A DNA stretch of 64,000 nt, from contig NZ_CP034447.1 in assembly GCF_003952485.1 (NCBI RefSeq), forward strand, positions 5,470,501 through 5,534,500, in the 5' to 3' direction. A program made the translations under genes and the position numbers. The stretch is from Mesorhizobium sp. M1E.F.Ca.ET.045.02.1.1 (GTDB lineage Bacteria > Pseudomonadota > Alphaproteobacteria > Rhizobiales > Rhizobiaceae). Below are positions 40,250 through 47,616 of the stretch, one piece after another; position 1 is the stretch's first letter; the number at the start of each line of letters is the position of its first letter. The notes under the pieces are model-generated. The model saw nothing but the letters and a program-made list of their open reading frames with translations, had not been told where the DNA came from and did not search any database.

Positions 40250-40725
40250 TTAGCTACCGGGCTTTACCGCGCTCCTGATCGCCGCGTCAACCGCCTCGGC
40301 GGCATCCGCCTGCATTCCCGGCATGACGTGCGAATATAGGTCGAGCGTTATTCCGATCGTCGAGTGCCCAAGGCGCTCGCTGGCAACCTTCGGATGAACG
40401 CCGGCCGACAACATCTGGGTGGCATGAGTATGCCGCAGATCGTGGAATCGGATGCGCGGCAGGGTGGTGTTGCCAATGACTCTGATCCATTCATGCGTAA
40501 GCGAGCGGGGCTGCAGCGGCGAGCGTCGACCTGGGCGACCACGAAACTGTCGGCGTCTGGTCGGATGCCAAGGCGCAACTGTTCCTCTGCCTGCCGCGTG
40601 CGGTGGGCCTTTAGCTCGGCCACGGTCGCCGCCGACAATGCTACAGTCCGGGCTCGCCGCTCTTCGGTTCTTTGTAGCGGACGCCGTCGCTGGTCTGCTC
40701 CGCGCTCTCGACGATGGACAGAAGG
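40250..40725 (-). pseudogene. integrase pseudogene, copy B (C-terminal half)
   Basis: Encodes the C-terminal catalytic part of a tyrosine recombinase: LTHEWIRV, RIRFHDLRHTHATQMLSAGV and ERLGHSTIGITLDLYSHVMP (H-x-x-R, late His and Tyr). Upstream parts (GVRYKEPKSG; TVAELKAHRTRQAEEQLRLG) are readable only by changing frame near 40658 and again near 40520. These are two single-base deletions. The N-terminal half is missing; sequence switches at about 40735 to a zinc-ribbon gene on the other strand. Lies beside the 5' end of tRNA-Ser. Confidence 0.8.
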
Positions 40726-40735
40726 CGGAGGTTGT

Positions 40736-40946
40736 CGCCATCCGCTGTGCCCGCTGCAACGTCACGCGCTACTACAAGCCGATCGAGTTGCGGGAGGTGA
40801 TCGGCAACGTCACGATCGACGAAGTGATGGACAAAGTGCGCTGCCAGCAATGCAAGAGCCGGGAGTGGATGAGCGCGCAACTATTCCACCCGACTGGCGA
40901 GCAGGCGCACACGATCCGCTACCGGCGCCTTTGGCGGGATGAATAG
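40736..40946 (+). pseudogene. truncated second copy of CxxC zinc-ribbon gene
   Basis: From AIRCARCNVTRYYKP on, it is nearly identical to residues 32-95 of the intact protein at 35052, including RCQQCKSREW and QLFHPTGEQAHTIRYRR. Its natural start is gone, replaced by antisense integrase sequence; the open frame that runs in from 40452 is a fusion artefact. The C-terminus is also shorter (ends WRDE). Confidence 0.65.
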
Positions 40947-41105
40947 GGCTAGAGAATTTAACTCCATGTTTACCAAACCTGCACCTGTGCCCGAGGAGCT
41001 AAAATATATCATCTTGCTAATATATTTTTCGCGTGTTGAGGTTAGGCAGTATCAGTACGATCCTTTCCGATTATAGATGGTAATCGTCAGCGGCGGGGTG
41101 CTCAA

Positions 41106-42038
41106 GTGACAGGCGCAGTCCCTATTTATGTACAGTCAAAAGGTAATGCATATTTTCGCTACGGCACCCAAATCACCGGAGAGAACGGCTGGGGAAACGA
41201 CAAAACCGTCGCCTTCTATGCATATTCCAGCCCGCAAGAGGGAACGATCCCCTTTTACCGACATAGAGCGGGGACCGGCGACCGCTTTCAGATAGACACC
41301 ATTCCGGCCGCTCATGACGGTTGGAGCGCCGGAGAAGATCCATTTTACGCCTATCCACCAACGCTGCCGAGAAGAGGCACGACACCCATCTATGCTCACT
41401 GGAACTCGGACTCATCGCGGGTCCAGTACAACTCCCAAATCGCTGGCGGCTCGGGCTGGAACATCGGGGTGCCAGCTTTCTTCGCCTTGCCCGTTCTCAA
41501 CGGATATCGCGTCGGGGACAAGATTGCAGATATCAGCGGCAACGATCAGTCCGGCAACGATGTGAAATTGAGCAAGTACGGCACCGGCCAGGATTGGATC
41601 CTGATCGACATCTGCGCGCAGTGGTGTGGCCCGTGCAATTTCGCGGCCAGCCGGATGCACGATTTCATTGCCGATATCAACAACACCAAGGGTACGAAGC
41701 TTAAGCTGACGCTTTTCACGGTGCTGGTCGACGATCGGAGTTATAAGCCGTCATCGGTAACAACCGCGAAGCAATGGGCGACAAAGTACAACTTCGATCA
41801 AAAGGAAGCGGTGGTTCACTGCGGAGGCGACCCGAAATCGGATTTGCGGTGGCTCATTGACAAGTTCACCCTCGCAAACGACATCCCGGAATCCGCTTAC
41901 CCAACTTTCGTGCTCGTTGACCCCGACGAAACAATTCGCCTCTTCCAACAGGGCTTTGATCTCGACGAGCTCCAGCGGCAACTGAGTGTGTTCGCGGAGG
42001 TTACATTTCCGAACAAGGCGTGGATCGGCCTTACATAA
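41106..42038 (+). CDS. thioredoxin-like protein with N-terminal lectin-like repeats (310 aa)
   Basis: Residues 1-130 hold three imperfect repeats of about 40-45 residues with aromatic signatures (PIYVQSKGNAYFRYG, GWGNDKTVAFYAY; IPFYRHRAGTGDRF, GWSAGEDPFYAY; PIYAHWNSDSSRVQY, GWNIGVPAFFAL), resembling DUF5648-type carbohydrate-binding-like repeats. From residue 135 a TlpA/thioredoxin fold follows with ICAQWCGPCNFAASR, redox pair Cys174 and Cys177, and a cis-Pro in ESAYPTFVLV. GTG start. No signal peptide is visible, although both halves suggest surface or periplasmic work. An unusual fusion. Confidence 0.72.
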   Translation: MTGAVPIYVQSKGNAYFRYGTQITGENGWGNDKTVAFYAYSSPQEGTIPFYRHRAGTGDRFQIDTIPAAHDGWSAGEDPFYAYPPTLPRRGTTPIYAHWNSDSSRVQYNSQIAGGSGWNIGVPAFFALPVLNGYRVGDKIADISGNDQSGNDVKLSKYGTGQDWILIDICAQWCGPCNFAASRMHDFIADINNTKGTKLKLTLFTVLVDDRSYKPSSVTTAKQWATKYNFDQKEAVVHCGGDPKSDLRWLIDKFTLANDIPESAYPTFVLVDPDETIRLFQQGFDLDELQRQLSVFAEVTFPNKAWIGLT

Positions 42039-42082
42039 GCCCAGGTCAGAGCGGTAATCACCGCGGCACCGAAGCGCGGGCG

Positions 42083-42532
42083 CTAGACCCTTCGCTTCGC
42101 TGATCGACTGTTGGATGGTTTTGCTGCGGGCTTGCGGCCGAGTCCGGACGCCTTCGCCAGCGTCGACCGCTGAGCAGCATAGTTCGGCGCCACCATCGGA
42201 TAGTCCGACTTCAATCCCCACTTCTCCCGGTACTCATCGGGCGTCAGACCGTAGTGCACGTCGAGATGGCGCTTTAGCGATTTGAACTTCTTCCCGTCCT
42301 CGAGGCAGATGATGTAATCGGGGAACACCGAACGCTTCGGATTGACCGCTGGTTCCAGCTTCGGTTGTACGGCTGCGATTGGGTGCTCGATTCCTGACAG
42401 CGACGCGTGAATAGAGGCGATAAGTTCAGGCAATCCGGACACGGGGAGGGGGTTGTTGCCCACATACGCAGAGACAATGTCGGCGGTCAGGCCGATTAGA
42501 TCGACGTTTTGGACCTCGCTTTGTTCGTTCAA
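42083..42532 (-). CDS. MucR/Ros-family transcriptional regulator, copy B (149 aa)
   Basis: Same architecture as copy A: LTADIVSAYVGNNPLPVSGL oligomerisation region, DYIICLEDGKKFKSLKRHLD DNA-binding module with Cys/Asp/His ligands, GLTPDEYREKWGLKSDYPMV and a basic tail. The closeness of the two copies suggests element duplication or repeated acquisition. Probably DNA-binding and able to form mixed oligomers with other MucR proteins of the cell. Confidence 0.87.
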   Translation of the reverse strand: MNEQSEVQNVDLIGLTADIVSAYVGNNPLPVSGLPELIASIHASLSGIEHPIAAVQPKLEPAVNPKRSVFPDYIICLEDGKKFKSLKRHLDVHYGLTPDEYREKWGLKSDYPMVAPNYAAQRSTLAKASGLGRKPAAKPSNSRSAKRRV

Positions 42533-42716
42533 GATATTGTACTCCTAGTATCGGAATCTAAAGCCCACCCTCGCAATTCGCTCTGTACTGCAAGTTTGGT
42601 GGCTCGCCAACGCTTCTGTTCGCTGAGTGGCCCACGAATCCTGTGTGGCGGAGGCGCAGTCCGCGCCTCTGCCCATTCAAAAGAACTCCGAACAGACACT
42701 ATGCAGCTACTCGAAG

Positions 42717-42980
42717 ATGAAGCCGCTTCGGCGCCGCATAGAGCGCACTATTGAGGCGCTGCTGACTATCCTCGATGAGGCCGACGGCGAGCCGGATCTG
42801 GAAGCAACAGCCGACGATGAGCCGTATCTTGCCGGTTGGAGCGGCACCAACGAAGACCTGGAGGAAGAGAACGAGCACGGCGGCGACATCCTCGATGAGC
42901 CGCACGACGGAGACGAGCGCGAACTTTATGGCGCCGAATTCGGCGCCCTTGGATACCTCGAAGGCGGGCAGAGTCTCTAA
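42717..42980 (+). CDS. small acidic protein, family copy B (87 aa)
   Basis: Helix KPLRRRIERTIEALLTILDE, then GEPDLEATADDEPYLAGWSG and a very acidic tail. Related to copy A (39655) in helix pattern and in the DLE-P-LAG stretch. ATG at 42717; an upstream open frame to 42627 looks non-coding. A strong terminator follows. Confidence 0.57.
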   Translation: MKPLRRRIERTIEALLTILDEADGEPDLEATADDEPYLAGWSGTNEDLEEENEHGGDILDEPHDGDERELYGAEFGALGYLEGGQSL

Positions 42981-43005
42981 AAACCAATTGCCCTTCGGAC
43001 ACTTG

Positions 43006-43038
43006 AAAGCCCGCTGTCTCACGGTGGCGGGCTTTTCA
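43006..43038 (+). terminator. rho-independent terminator candidate
   Basis: GAAAGCCCGC and GCGGGCTTTTC arms around a 12-base loop, ending in TTTTC, 26 bases after the acidic-protein stop. Confidence 0.65.
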
Positions 43039-43167
43039 TAGCGGGGCCGTCTTTGCGTCTAGGGCAAATAGATGAGCCCTCGTCATTCCAATCGATGATG
43101 AAGCCCATCATCGCCCGATGTTAGCTAGGCGCAACAATTTCGGATTGTGCAGGGTGAGGGCGTTTCC

Positions 43168-43431
43168 GTGAAACCCGTTATCTTTGGCATAGCAATGGTA
43201 TTGGCCGCCACCGGAGCAGCTGTTGCGAAAGAGAAGAAAAAGATGGCCACCGCTCAGGCTGCAACCTCGTGTTCTGCAGCGCGTATGAAGGCTGGCAGCA
43301 AGCCCACCCCGAAACTGGATTGCAAATCGACTGGCACCGTTGTTGCGCAACCGCCAAATGGGGCCGCAAATTTCCTGGACCATCCGCACTTAGGATACGG
43401 CACTAATCCGTGGATCCGAACTGGCTATTGA
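43168..43431 (+). CDS. small exported protein (87 aa)
   Basis: GTG start at 43168 with GTGAGGG eight bases upstream. A signal peptide (MKPVIFGIAMVLAATGAAVA) is followed by a Lys-rich stretch and a short mature part with two Cys (TSCSAARMK, KLDCKS). Function unknown; typical of small periplasmic orphans in rhizobial islands. Confidence 0.52.
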   Translation: MKPVIFGIAMVLAATGAAVAKEKKKMATAQAATSCSAARMKAGSKPTPKLDCKSTGTVVAQPPNGAANFLDHPHLGYGTNPWIRTGY

Positions 43432-43485
43432 CGGCGACGGCATCGGCTGCCGGGCCTTTTGTATGTCGCGTTTAAGCGGGCTCAG

Positions 43486-43803
43486 CTACATTTTCCGGAC
43501 AGGACCGCGCTGTTTAGCGGGCGGCTGTTTCGTCACTTTCGGATAGCTGCACGACCCGCTTCCACTAGAATTGCCGCAAGTGGCTGAGCCTGCATTACAT
43601 ATGGCCGAGGCGCTATCGCCCTTCGAATTCGTGCAGGTAACCTTCTGGCCGGGTAGGGTCGAGCAACTGCCGCCAGTGACCGACACGTTGGCTGTGCTTC
43701 CGTTTTTGCATTTTATCCCCGATCCCGCCGCAAGCGCGGGATTGAGAGAGTAAAGAACCGCGAGTGTCAAAAGCGCAGATGCAGAAAATATGAAACGTGG
43801 CAT
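43486..43803 (-). CDS. small exported cysteine-rich protein (105 aa)
   Basis: AGGAG lies just before the ATG. Signal peptide MPRFIFSASALLTLAVLYSL ending near ALA-AG. The mature protein has six Cys (IKCKNG, GSCSTL, VTCTNS, AICNAG, ATCGNS, GSCSYP), likely three disulphides, and a basic Pro-rich end. Function unknown. Confidence 0.62.
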   Translation of the reverse strand: MPRFIFSASALLTLAVLYSLNPALAAGSGIKCKNGSTANVSVTGGSCSTLPGQKVTCTNSKGDSASAICNAGSATCGNSSGSGSCSYPKVTKQPPAKQRGPVRKM

Positions 43804-43980
43804 GGCGCATCTCCTGACGACGCCTCTCCATCCCGTGGAAAGATTATACGCCAGAACTGTATTAGGTCGTCGTAATGCTAAGAGACTGGGTTAATGAGTT
43901 CTTTCCAGGCTCATTCGTATGCGGCGGATTCTGATCGACCCTTTGAACCTTTTTGGTGGTTGGCCCAAGGCATTCCTTGA

Positions 43981-44107
43981 ATCCCCGATCCCGATCTAGA
44001 GCCGTGGCTAGCTGGCGGGACAGGCACCGATGACCGGGAGCAAGACAACATCGACGTCGAAGAGGGCGGCGATTCGGAACGCAGCCTCGGCTGGTCGGAG
44101 CCTTGCA
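43981..44107 (+). pseudogene. remnant of small acidic protein gene (copy C)
   Basis: Readable PDPDLEPWLAGGTGTDDREQ and GGDSERSLGWSEPCS match the middle of copy A (39655 gene). The start is missing and the 3' end breaks exactly where the 13-bp tRNA-derived repeat begins (44108), so an integration event appears to have cut the gene. Confidence 0.55.
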
Positions 44108-44120
44108 GCCATCCCTCCAA
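44108..44120. repeat. 13-bp tRNA-Ser-derived direct repeat, copy 2
   Basis: GCCATCCCTCCAA, identical to the 5' end of tRNA-Ser at 40159-40171. It sits at the break point of the copy C acidic-protein remnant and 72 bases before another integrase remnant, as expected for an old attachment junction. Confidence 0.55.
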
Positions 44121-44191
44121 CTAGTTGTTTTTATTGCGTTTCCATGAAAAGGCGAGGGGCCTGAAAAGGCTCCTTGCTACGCATTTTGCAA

Positions 44192-44503
44192 CTATTTGGC
44201 TTTCCGCTCGCTGCTTATAGCCGCCTGCAACGCCGCGTCAACTTGCTCGGCCGCTTCCGCCTGCATTCGCGGCATCACATGTGAATAAAGGTCCAAGGTG
44301 ATGCCGATCGTCGAATGCCCAAGGCGCTCACTCGCGTCTTTCGGGTGAATGCCTGCCGACAGCATCTGCGAGGCATGGGTATGGCGAAGGTCGTGGAAGC
44401 GGATGCGGGGCGGCTTGGTCCTGCTAAGGACGCGGACCTATTCGCGGGTCAATGACCTCGGCTGAATTGGCCGGTCGTCGACGTGGCGCGCAAGCAGATA
44501 AGT
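44192..44503 (-). pseudogene. integrase pseudogene, copy C (C-terminal part)
   Basis: Encodes RIRFHDLRHTHASQMLSAGI and ERLGHSTIGITLDLYSHVMP, close to copy B at 40250. An in-frame TAG at 44438-44440 interrupts it (RSLTRE then stop then VRVL). N-terminal half absent. The gap between its stop and the tRNA-like repeat is also similar to that of copy B, so both derive from related elements. Confidence 0.78.
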
Positions 44504-44566
44504 CAAGGGCAACTTAGGTATGTTATACGTTGGTTATACGTTGCGTTCTTGGGCGGATACGCTTCG

Positions 44567-45457
44567 ATGGATCAGGAAAGACTTCTAGCCGCAGTCCTCT
44601 TAGCTGATGTCGTAGGCAGCACGCCGCTCTATGAGCGCATCGGCGACGATGCCGCTCTGCAGCAGATCTCGGATTGCCTCGACGCCATACGCGAGATCGT
44701 CGCGCGGCACGGCGGTGATTTCATTTACTCGAAGGGTGATGACGTGCTCAGCCTGTTCGAGAGGCCGGAGGGAGCGCTGACGGCCGTCTCCCAAATCAGC
44801 AGCCAACTGACGAAAGGGCCGTTGCGCGCCCGGATCGGATTGCATTTCGGGGCGGTCATTCGCGCGCGGGGCGCGGTATTCGGCGACGTTGTCAATGTCA
44901 CCGCAAGGTTGTCCACCACGGCCAACCCGGGGGAGGTGCTGATCAGCCAGAGCTTCTTCGAAGCCCTTTCCGCGGGCAGCCGCAGTGCCTTGCGGCTCCT
45001 CGACAAAATGGCCTTCAAAGGAAAGCAAGAACTCTTCGATGTCTATACCCTAGGGAGTGACGATCGAGCCCTCAGTACGCAGATCACCAGCCTGGGCACT
45101 ATTATCGATAGGCGCTCCGCCCCGCCGCGGCAGATCAATCTGGTCATCCGCTATGGAGATCAGTTGCTATCCTGTCGAAACAACGAATTCGTGACGATCG
45201 GCCGATCTCCGGAATGCAATATCGTCGTCCAGCGGCCCTGGGTCTCAAGGCACCACGCGACCTTCACCATTTCGAATGGCAAGGCCCGGCTTATCGAGCG
45301 AAGCTCGTCGGGCACATTTGTGTCGATGGGACCCAACCATGAAGTATTCGTGCGCCGCGAAGATATTCTCCTCTTCGGCTCCGGCGTCATCTCGCCTGGA
45401 CGGAAATCGTCCCTCGGCGACGCCCAGATCCTTCACTACGAAATTGTCTCAAACTGA
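44567..45457 (+). CDS. class III nucleotide cyclase fused to FHA domain (296 aa)
   Basis: Residues 5-165 form an adenylate/guanylate cyclase domain: metal-binding LLADVVGSTPLYERIGD and KGDDVLSLF, then GLHFGAVIRA and GDVVNVTARLSTTANPGEVL. Residues 190-290 form an FHA domain (VTIGRSPECNIVVQ, PWVSRHHATF) that would bind phosphothreonine. The product is probably cAMP made in response to a Ser/Thr kinase signal. ATG at 44567 is preferred because the upstream frame runs into the integrase remnant. First intact chromosomal-type gene after the island. Confidence 0.8.
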   Translation: MDQERLLAAVLLADVVGSTPLYERIGDDAALQQISDCLDAIREIVARHGGDFIYSKGDDVLSLFERPEGALTAVSQISSQLTKGPLRARIGLHFGAVIRARGAVFGDVVNVTARLSTTANPGEVLISQSFFEALSAGSRSALRLLDKMAFKGKQELFDVYTLGSDDRALSTQITSLGTIIDRRSAPPRQINLVIRYGDQLLSCRNNEFVTIGRSPECNIVVQRPWVSRHHATFTISNGKARLIERSSSGTFVSMGPNHEVFVRREDILLFGSGVISPGRKSSLGDAQILHYEIVSN

Positions 45458-45642
45458 CCCGGCCGGACTCGTTAGCCACGACCGGCCGCGACGATCTCTT
45501 CGGCAATTCTGCAAGCGCGCAGCGCTGGTTCCGTCAGCATGCGCCTGCAACGTTTGTGGCCTGGTGCTTCGGTCGCCGGGCTTATTGGTTTCGGAACAAA
45601 CGACGCGGCTGCCCGGTTTCTGGCGGGGGAAAGGAGCGCGTC

Positions 45643-45804
45643 ATGCAAAACCAACGCGACAAGCCTCTGCCGAAGCAAAAGCCGAAGAACGACGACCCGG
45701 CCGACCCGGATCATTGTTCCCCAGAGCCGGCCCATGTCGATCCGCCACCGCGAGACGTGCGGGAAGCGCCGGCTCCGAACCCGAGCGGCGATAAGAAGAC
45801 CTAG
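45643..45804 (+). CDS. small Pro/Asp/Lys-rich protein (53 aa)
   Basis: AAAGGAG lies before the ATG. The product (MQNQRDKPLPKQKPKNDDPA, then EPAHVDPPPRDVREAPAPNP) is disordered, with no hydrophobic segment. Function unknown. Supported by start context only. Confidence 0.4.
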   Translation: MQNQRDKPLPKQKPKNDDPADPDHCSPEPAHVDPPPRDVREAPAPNPSGDKKT

Positions 45805-45914
45805 CTGTTTCGGTTAGGTGACCCGGCTGCTCAAGCGGCCGAGCTTTCAGTGATGGACAGCGGTCCAAATTGGAAACACTGCCAAGATGATACCAAACGC
45901 TACAACGACAGTGC

Positions 45915-46023
45915 CTAAAGCGCGTCGCGGTCTTTCAGAATCGCTCCGTGCGCTTTAGGTTTTTTGATTTTACGCATGTCTTTGTCCCAAAACCGGTTCC
46001 CACTTTCGGGAGACATGCTTTAG
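45915..46023. repeat. double-hairpin repeat, copy 2
   Basis: About 109 bases nearly identical to 716-823, with the same two stems (CTAAAGCGC/GCGCTTTAG and CATGTC/GACATG). Intergenic, upstream of rlpA. See copy 1. Confidence 0.75.
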
Positions 46024-46207
46024 TGCCGCCCGGATGAGGTCTGCAAACGGGGCTCGCCATAATCTCGCCCTGTTGCGGCCATAATCGATTAACATCGTGA
46101 TAAGCAATTCCTGTGCACAAAGGGATTGGGGATCAAGGTGTTGCTGGCATTCGCGGGCGTTTTGGCTCCGACTGGTGGCAGCGAGACTGTAGGGGACAAT
46201 CGAAATC

Positions 46208-47482
46208 ATGCAGACCTCGGCGCGCCCGCGTCTTCGTCGCGCTCCTGCTTTCGCGCTGTGCGCCCTGTCGGCGGTGCTGCTTGCCGGCTGCACATCCACG
46301 CCGCAGCCGAAGGCGATGCTCGACAAGCGGCCGCACTCCAAGGAATATTTCGCCGAATCCGAGTATGGCGTGAAGGCCAGCCCGCGCGTTGCCTTCATGC
46401 GTCGCGGCGGCGGACGCGACCAACTCGGCAAGCCATACCAGGTGCGCGGCAAGTGGTACTATCCGAAGGAAGACAGGCACTACGCCAAGGTGGGTCTGGC
46501 CTCCTGGTACGGCGACGCCTTCCACGGCCGGCTGACCGCCAATGGCGAAGTTTACGACACGGCGCAACTGACGGCGGCGCATCCGACCATGCCGCTGCCG
46601 AGCTATGCCCGCGTCACCAATATCGAGACCGGCAGTTCGGTCATCGTGCGCGTCAACGACCGCGGCCCCTATCATGAAGGCCGCATCATCGACGTCTCGG
46701 AACGAGCCGCGCAAATGCTCGATTATGGCAAGGTCGGGACCGCAAAGGTGAAGGTCGAGTATGTCGGCCGGGCGCCGCTCGACGGCAATGACGACCAGTA
46801 TCTGATGGCTTCTTACCATCCCGGCAACAGGCGGCCCGATCCGTCCGACGGCCTGCCGACCGGCGTGATGGTGGCCATGAACGGCTCGTCGCCCAGCCTG
46901 TCGGTGAGCGATGCGCCGCCAGCGGCCGTGCCGTTCCCCGGCCAGTTGACCAATTCGGGGCAGGCTTTTGCCGCGCAGCCTGGTTTGTCGGAGCAGTCGG
47001 CGCCGTCGGAGCTACCGGCGATGTCGGCGCAGACGCCGGGCGCCAGCGATGTCGTGCTGCCGGATTTCGGGCCGATCGTGCCGGAGCGGCCGGAATTCCG
47101 GTTGCCGCAGAATTCACCCTTTGCCATGGCCTCGCTGTCCTACGCGGATGAGCGGGTCAAGCGTGCCGATGTCTTCGCCGCGCTCGACGCCAGCGGCATG
47201 TCGCCGGCCGACATCCTGCAATCGTGGAAGAAATCGAACAGCCAGGAACAGACGCCGGGCTCGGACTATGTCGCCGCCGGTTCCTTCGACGACGCCACCG
47301 AAGCAAAGCGCGTGGCGGCGGCCCTCGAGCCGTTCGGCAGGACCGAAATCCAGCGCACTGAGCTCGACGGCGACGACTGGTATGCGGTCAACGTCTATCC
47401 GGATGGCCATGGCAGCATCGACGATGTGCTGCAGGCGGCCTGGTCGCACGGCGCGCCGGACGCATTGGTTGTGCGAAACTGA
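46208..47482 (+). CDS. RlpA-family septal ring lipoprotein with SPOR domain (424 aa)
   Basis: Outer-membrane lipoprotein acting on peptidoglycan at division septa; some homologues are lytic transglycosylases for naked glycans. Lipobox LLAGCTST after a signal peptide. Double-psi beta-barrel at about residues 95-185 (GLASWYGDAFHGRLTANGEV, VRVNDRGPYHEGRIIDVS with the conserved Asp). A Pro/Ser-rich linker follows, then a C-terminal SPOR domain (SDYVAAGSFDDATEAKRVAA) that binds denuded glycan. Length fits alphaproteobacterial RlpA. Followed by the dac gene. Confidence 0.87.
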   Translation: MQTSARPRLRRAPAFALCALSAVLLAGCTSTPQPKAMLDKRPHSKEYFAESEYGVKASPRVAFMRRGGGRDQLGKPYQVRGKWYYPKEDRHYAKVGLASWYGDAFHGRLTANGEVYDTAQLTAAHPTMPLPSYARVTNIETGSSVIVRVNDRGPYHEGRIIDVSERAAQMLDYGKVGTAKVKVEYVGRAPLDGNDDQYLMASYHPGNRRPDPSDGLPTGVMVAMNGSSPSLSVSDAPPAAVPFPGQLTNSGQAFAAQPGLSEQSAPSELPAMSAQTPGASDVVLPDFGPIVPERPEFRLPQNSPFAMASLSYADERVKRADVFAALDASGMSPADILQSWKKSNSQEQTPGSDYVAAGSFDDATEAKRVAAALEPFGRTEIQRTELDGDDWYAVNVYPDGHGSIDDVLQAAWSHGAPDALVVRN

Positions 47483-47616
47483 TCAATTTCGCGCGCGCCG
47501 TTGATACGGCCGAAAAAACCCTGATAGCTTGGCCTCGCTGGGGTATTCTTTGCGCAATTCCGGACGGGAAACCGCTTGGCGCTTTTCCTGGAATTGCTCT
47601 GATCGGGTCGACATTC

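Larger units (their letters stand above)
40159..44120. mobile_element. degraded integrative element at tRNA-Ser
   Basis: A 4-kb segment between two 13-bp direct repeats, beginning with an integrase pseudogene and carrying a truncated zinc-ribbon gene, the thioredoxin fusion gene, a second MucR, small acidic and exported proteins. A second integrase remnant follows the right repeat, implying tandem insertion of related elements at this tRNA. Confidence 0.55.

Noticed and set aside
40452..40735. N-terminal extension of the second zinc-ribbon gene
   Set aside because: This part is antisense to the integrase pseudogene, so the long open frame is a fusion artefact rather than a new protein.
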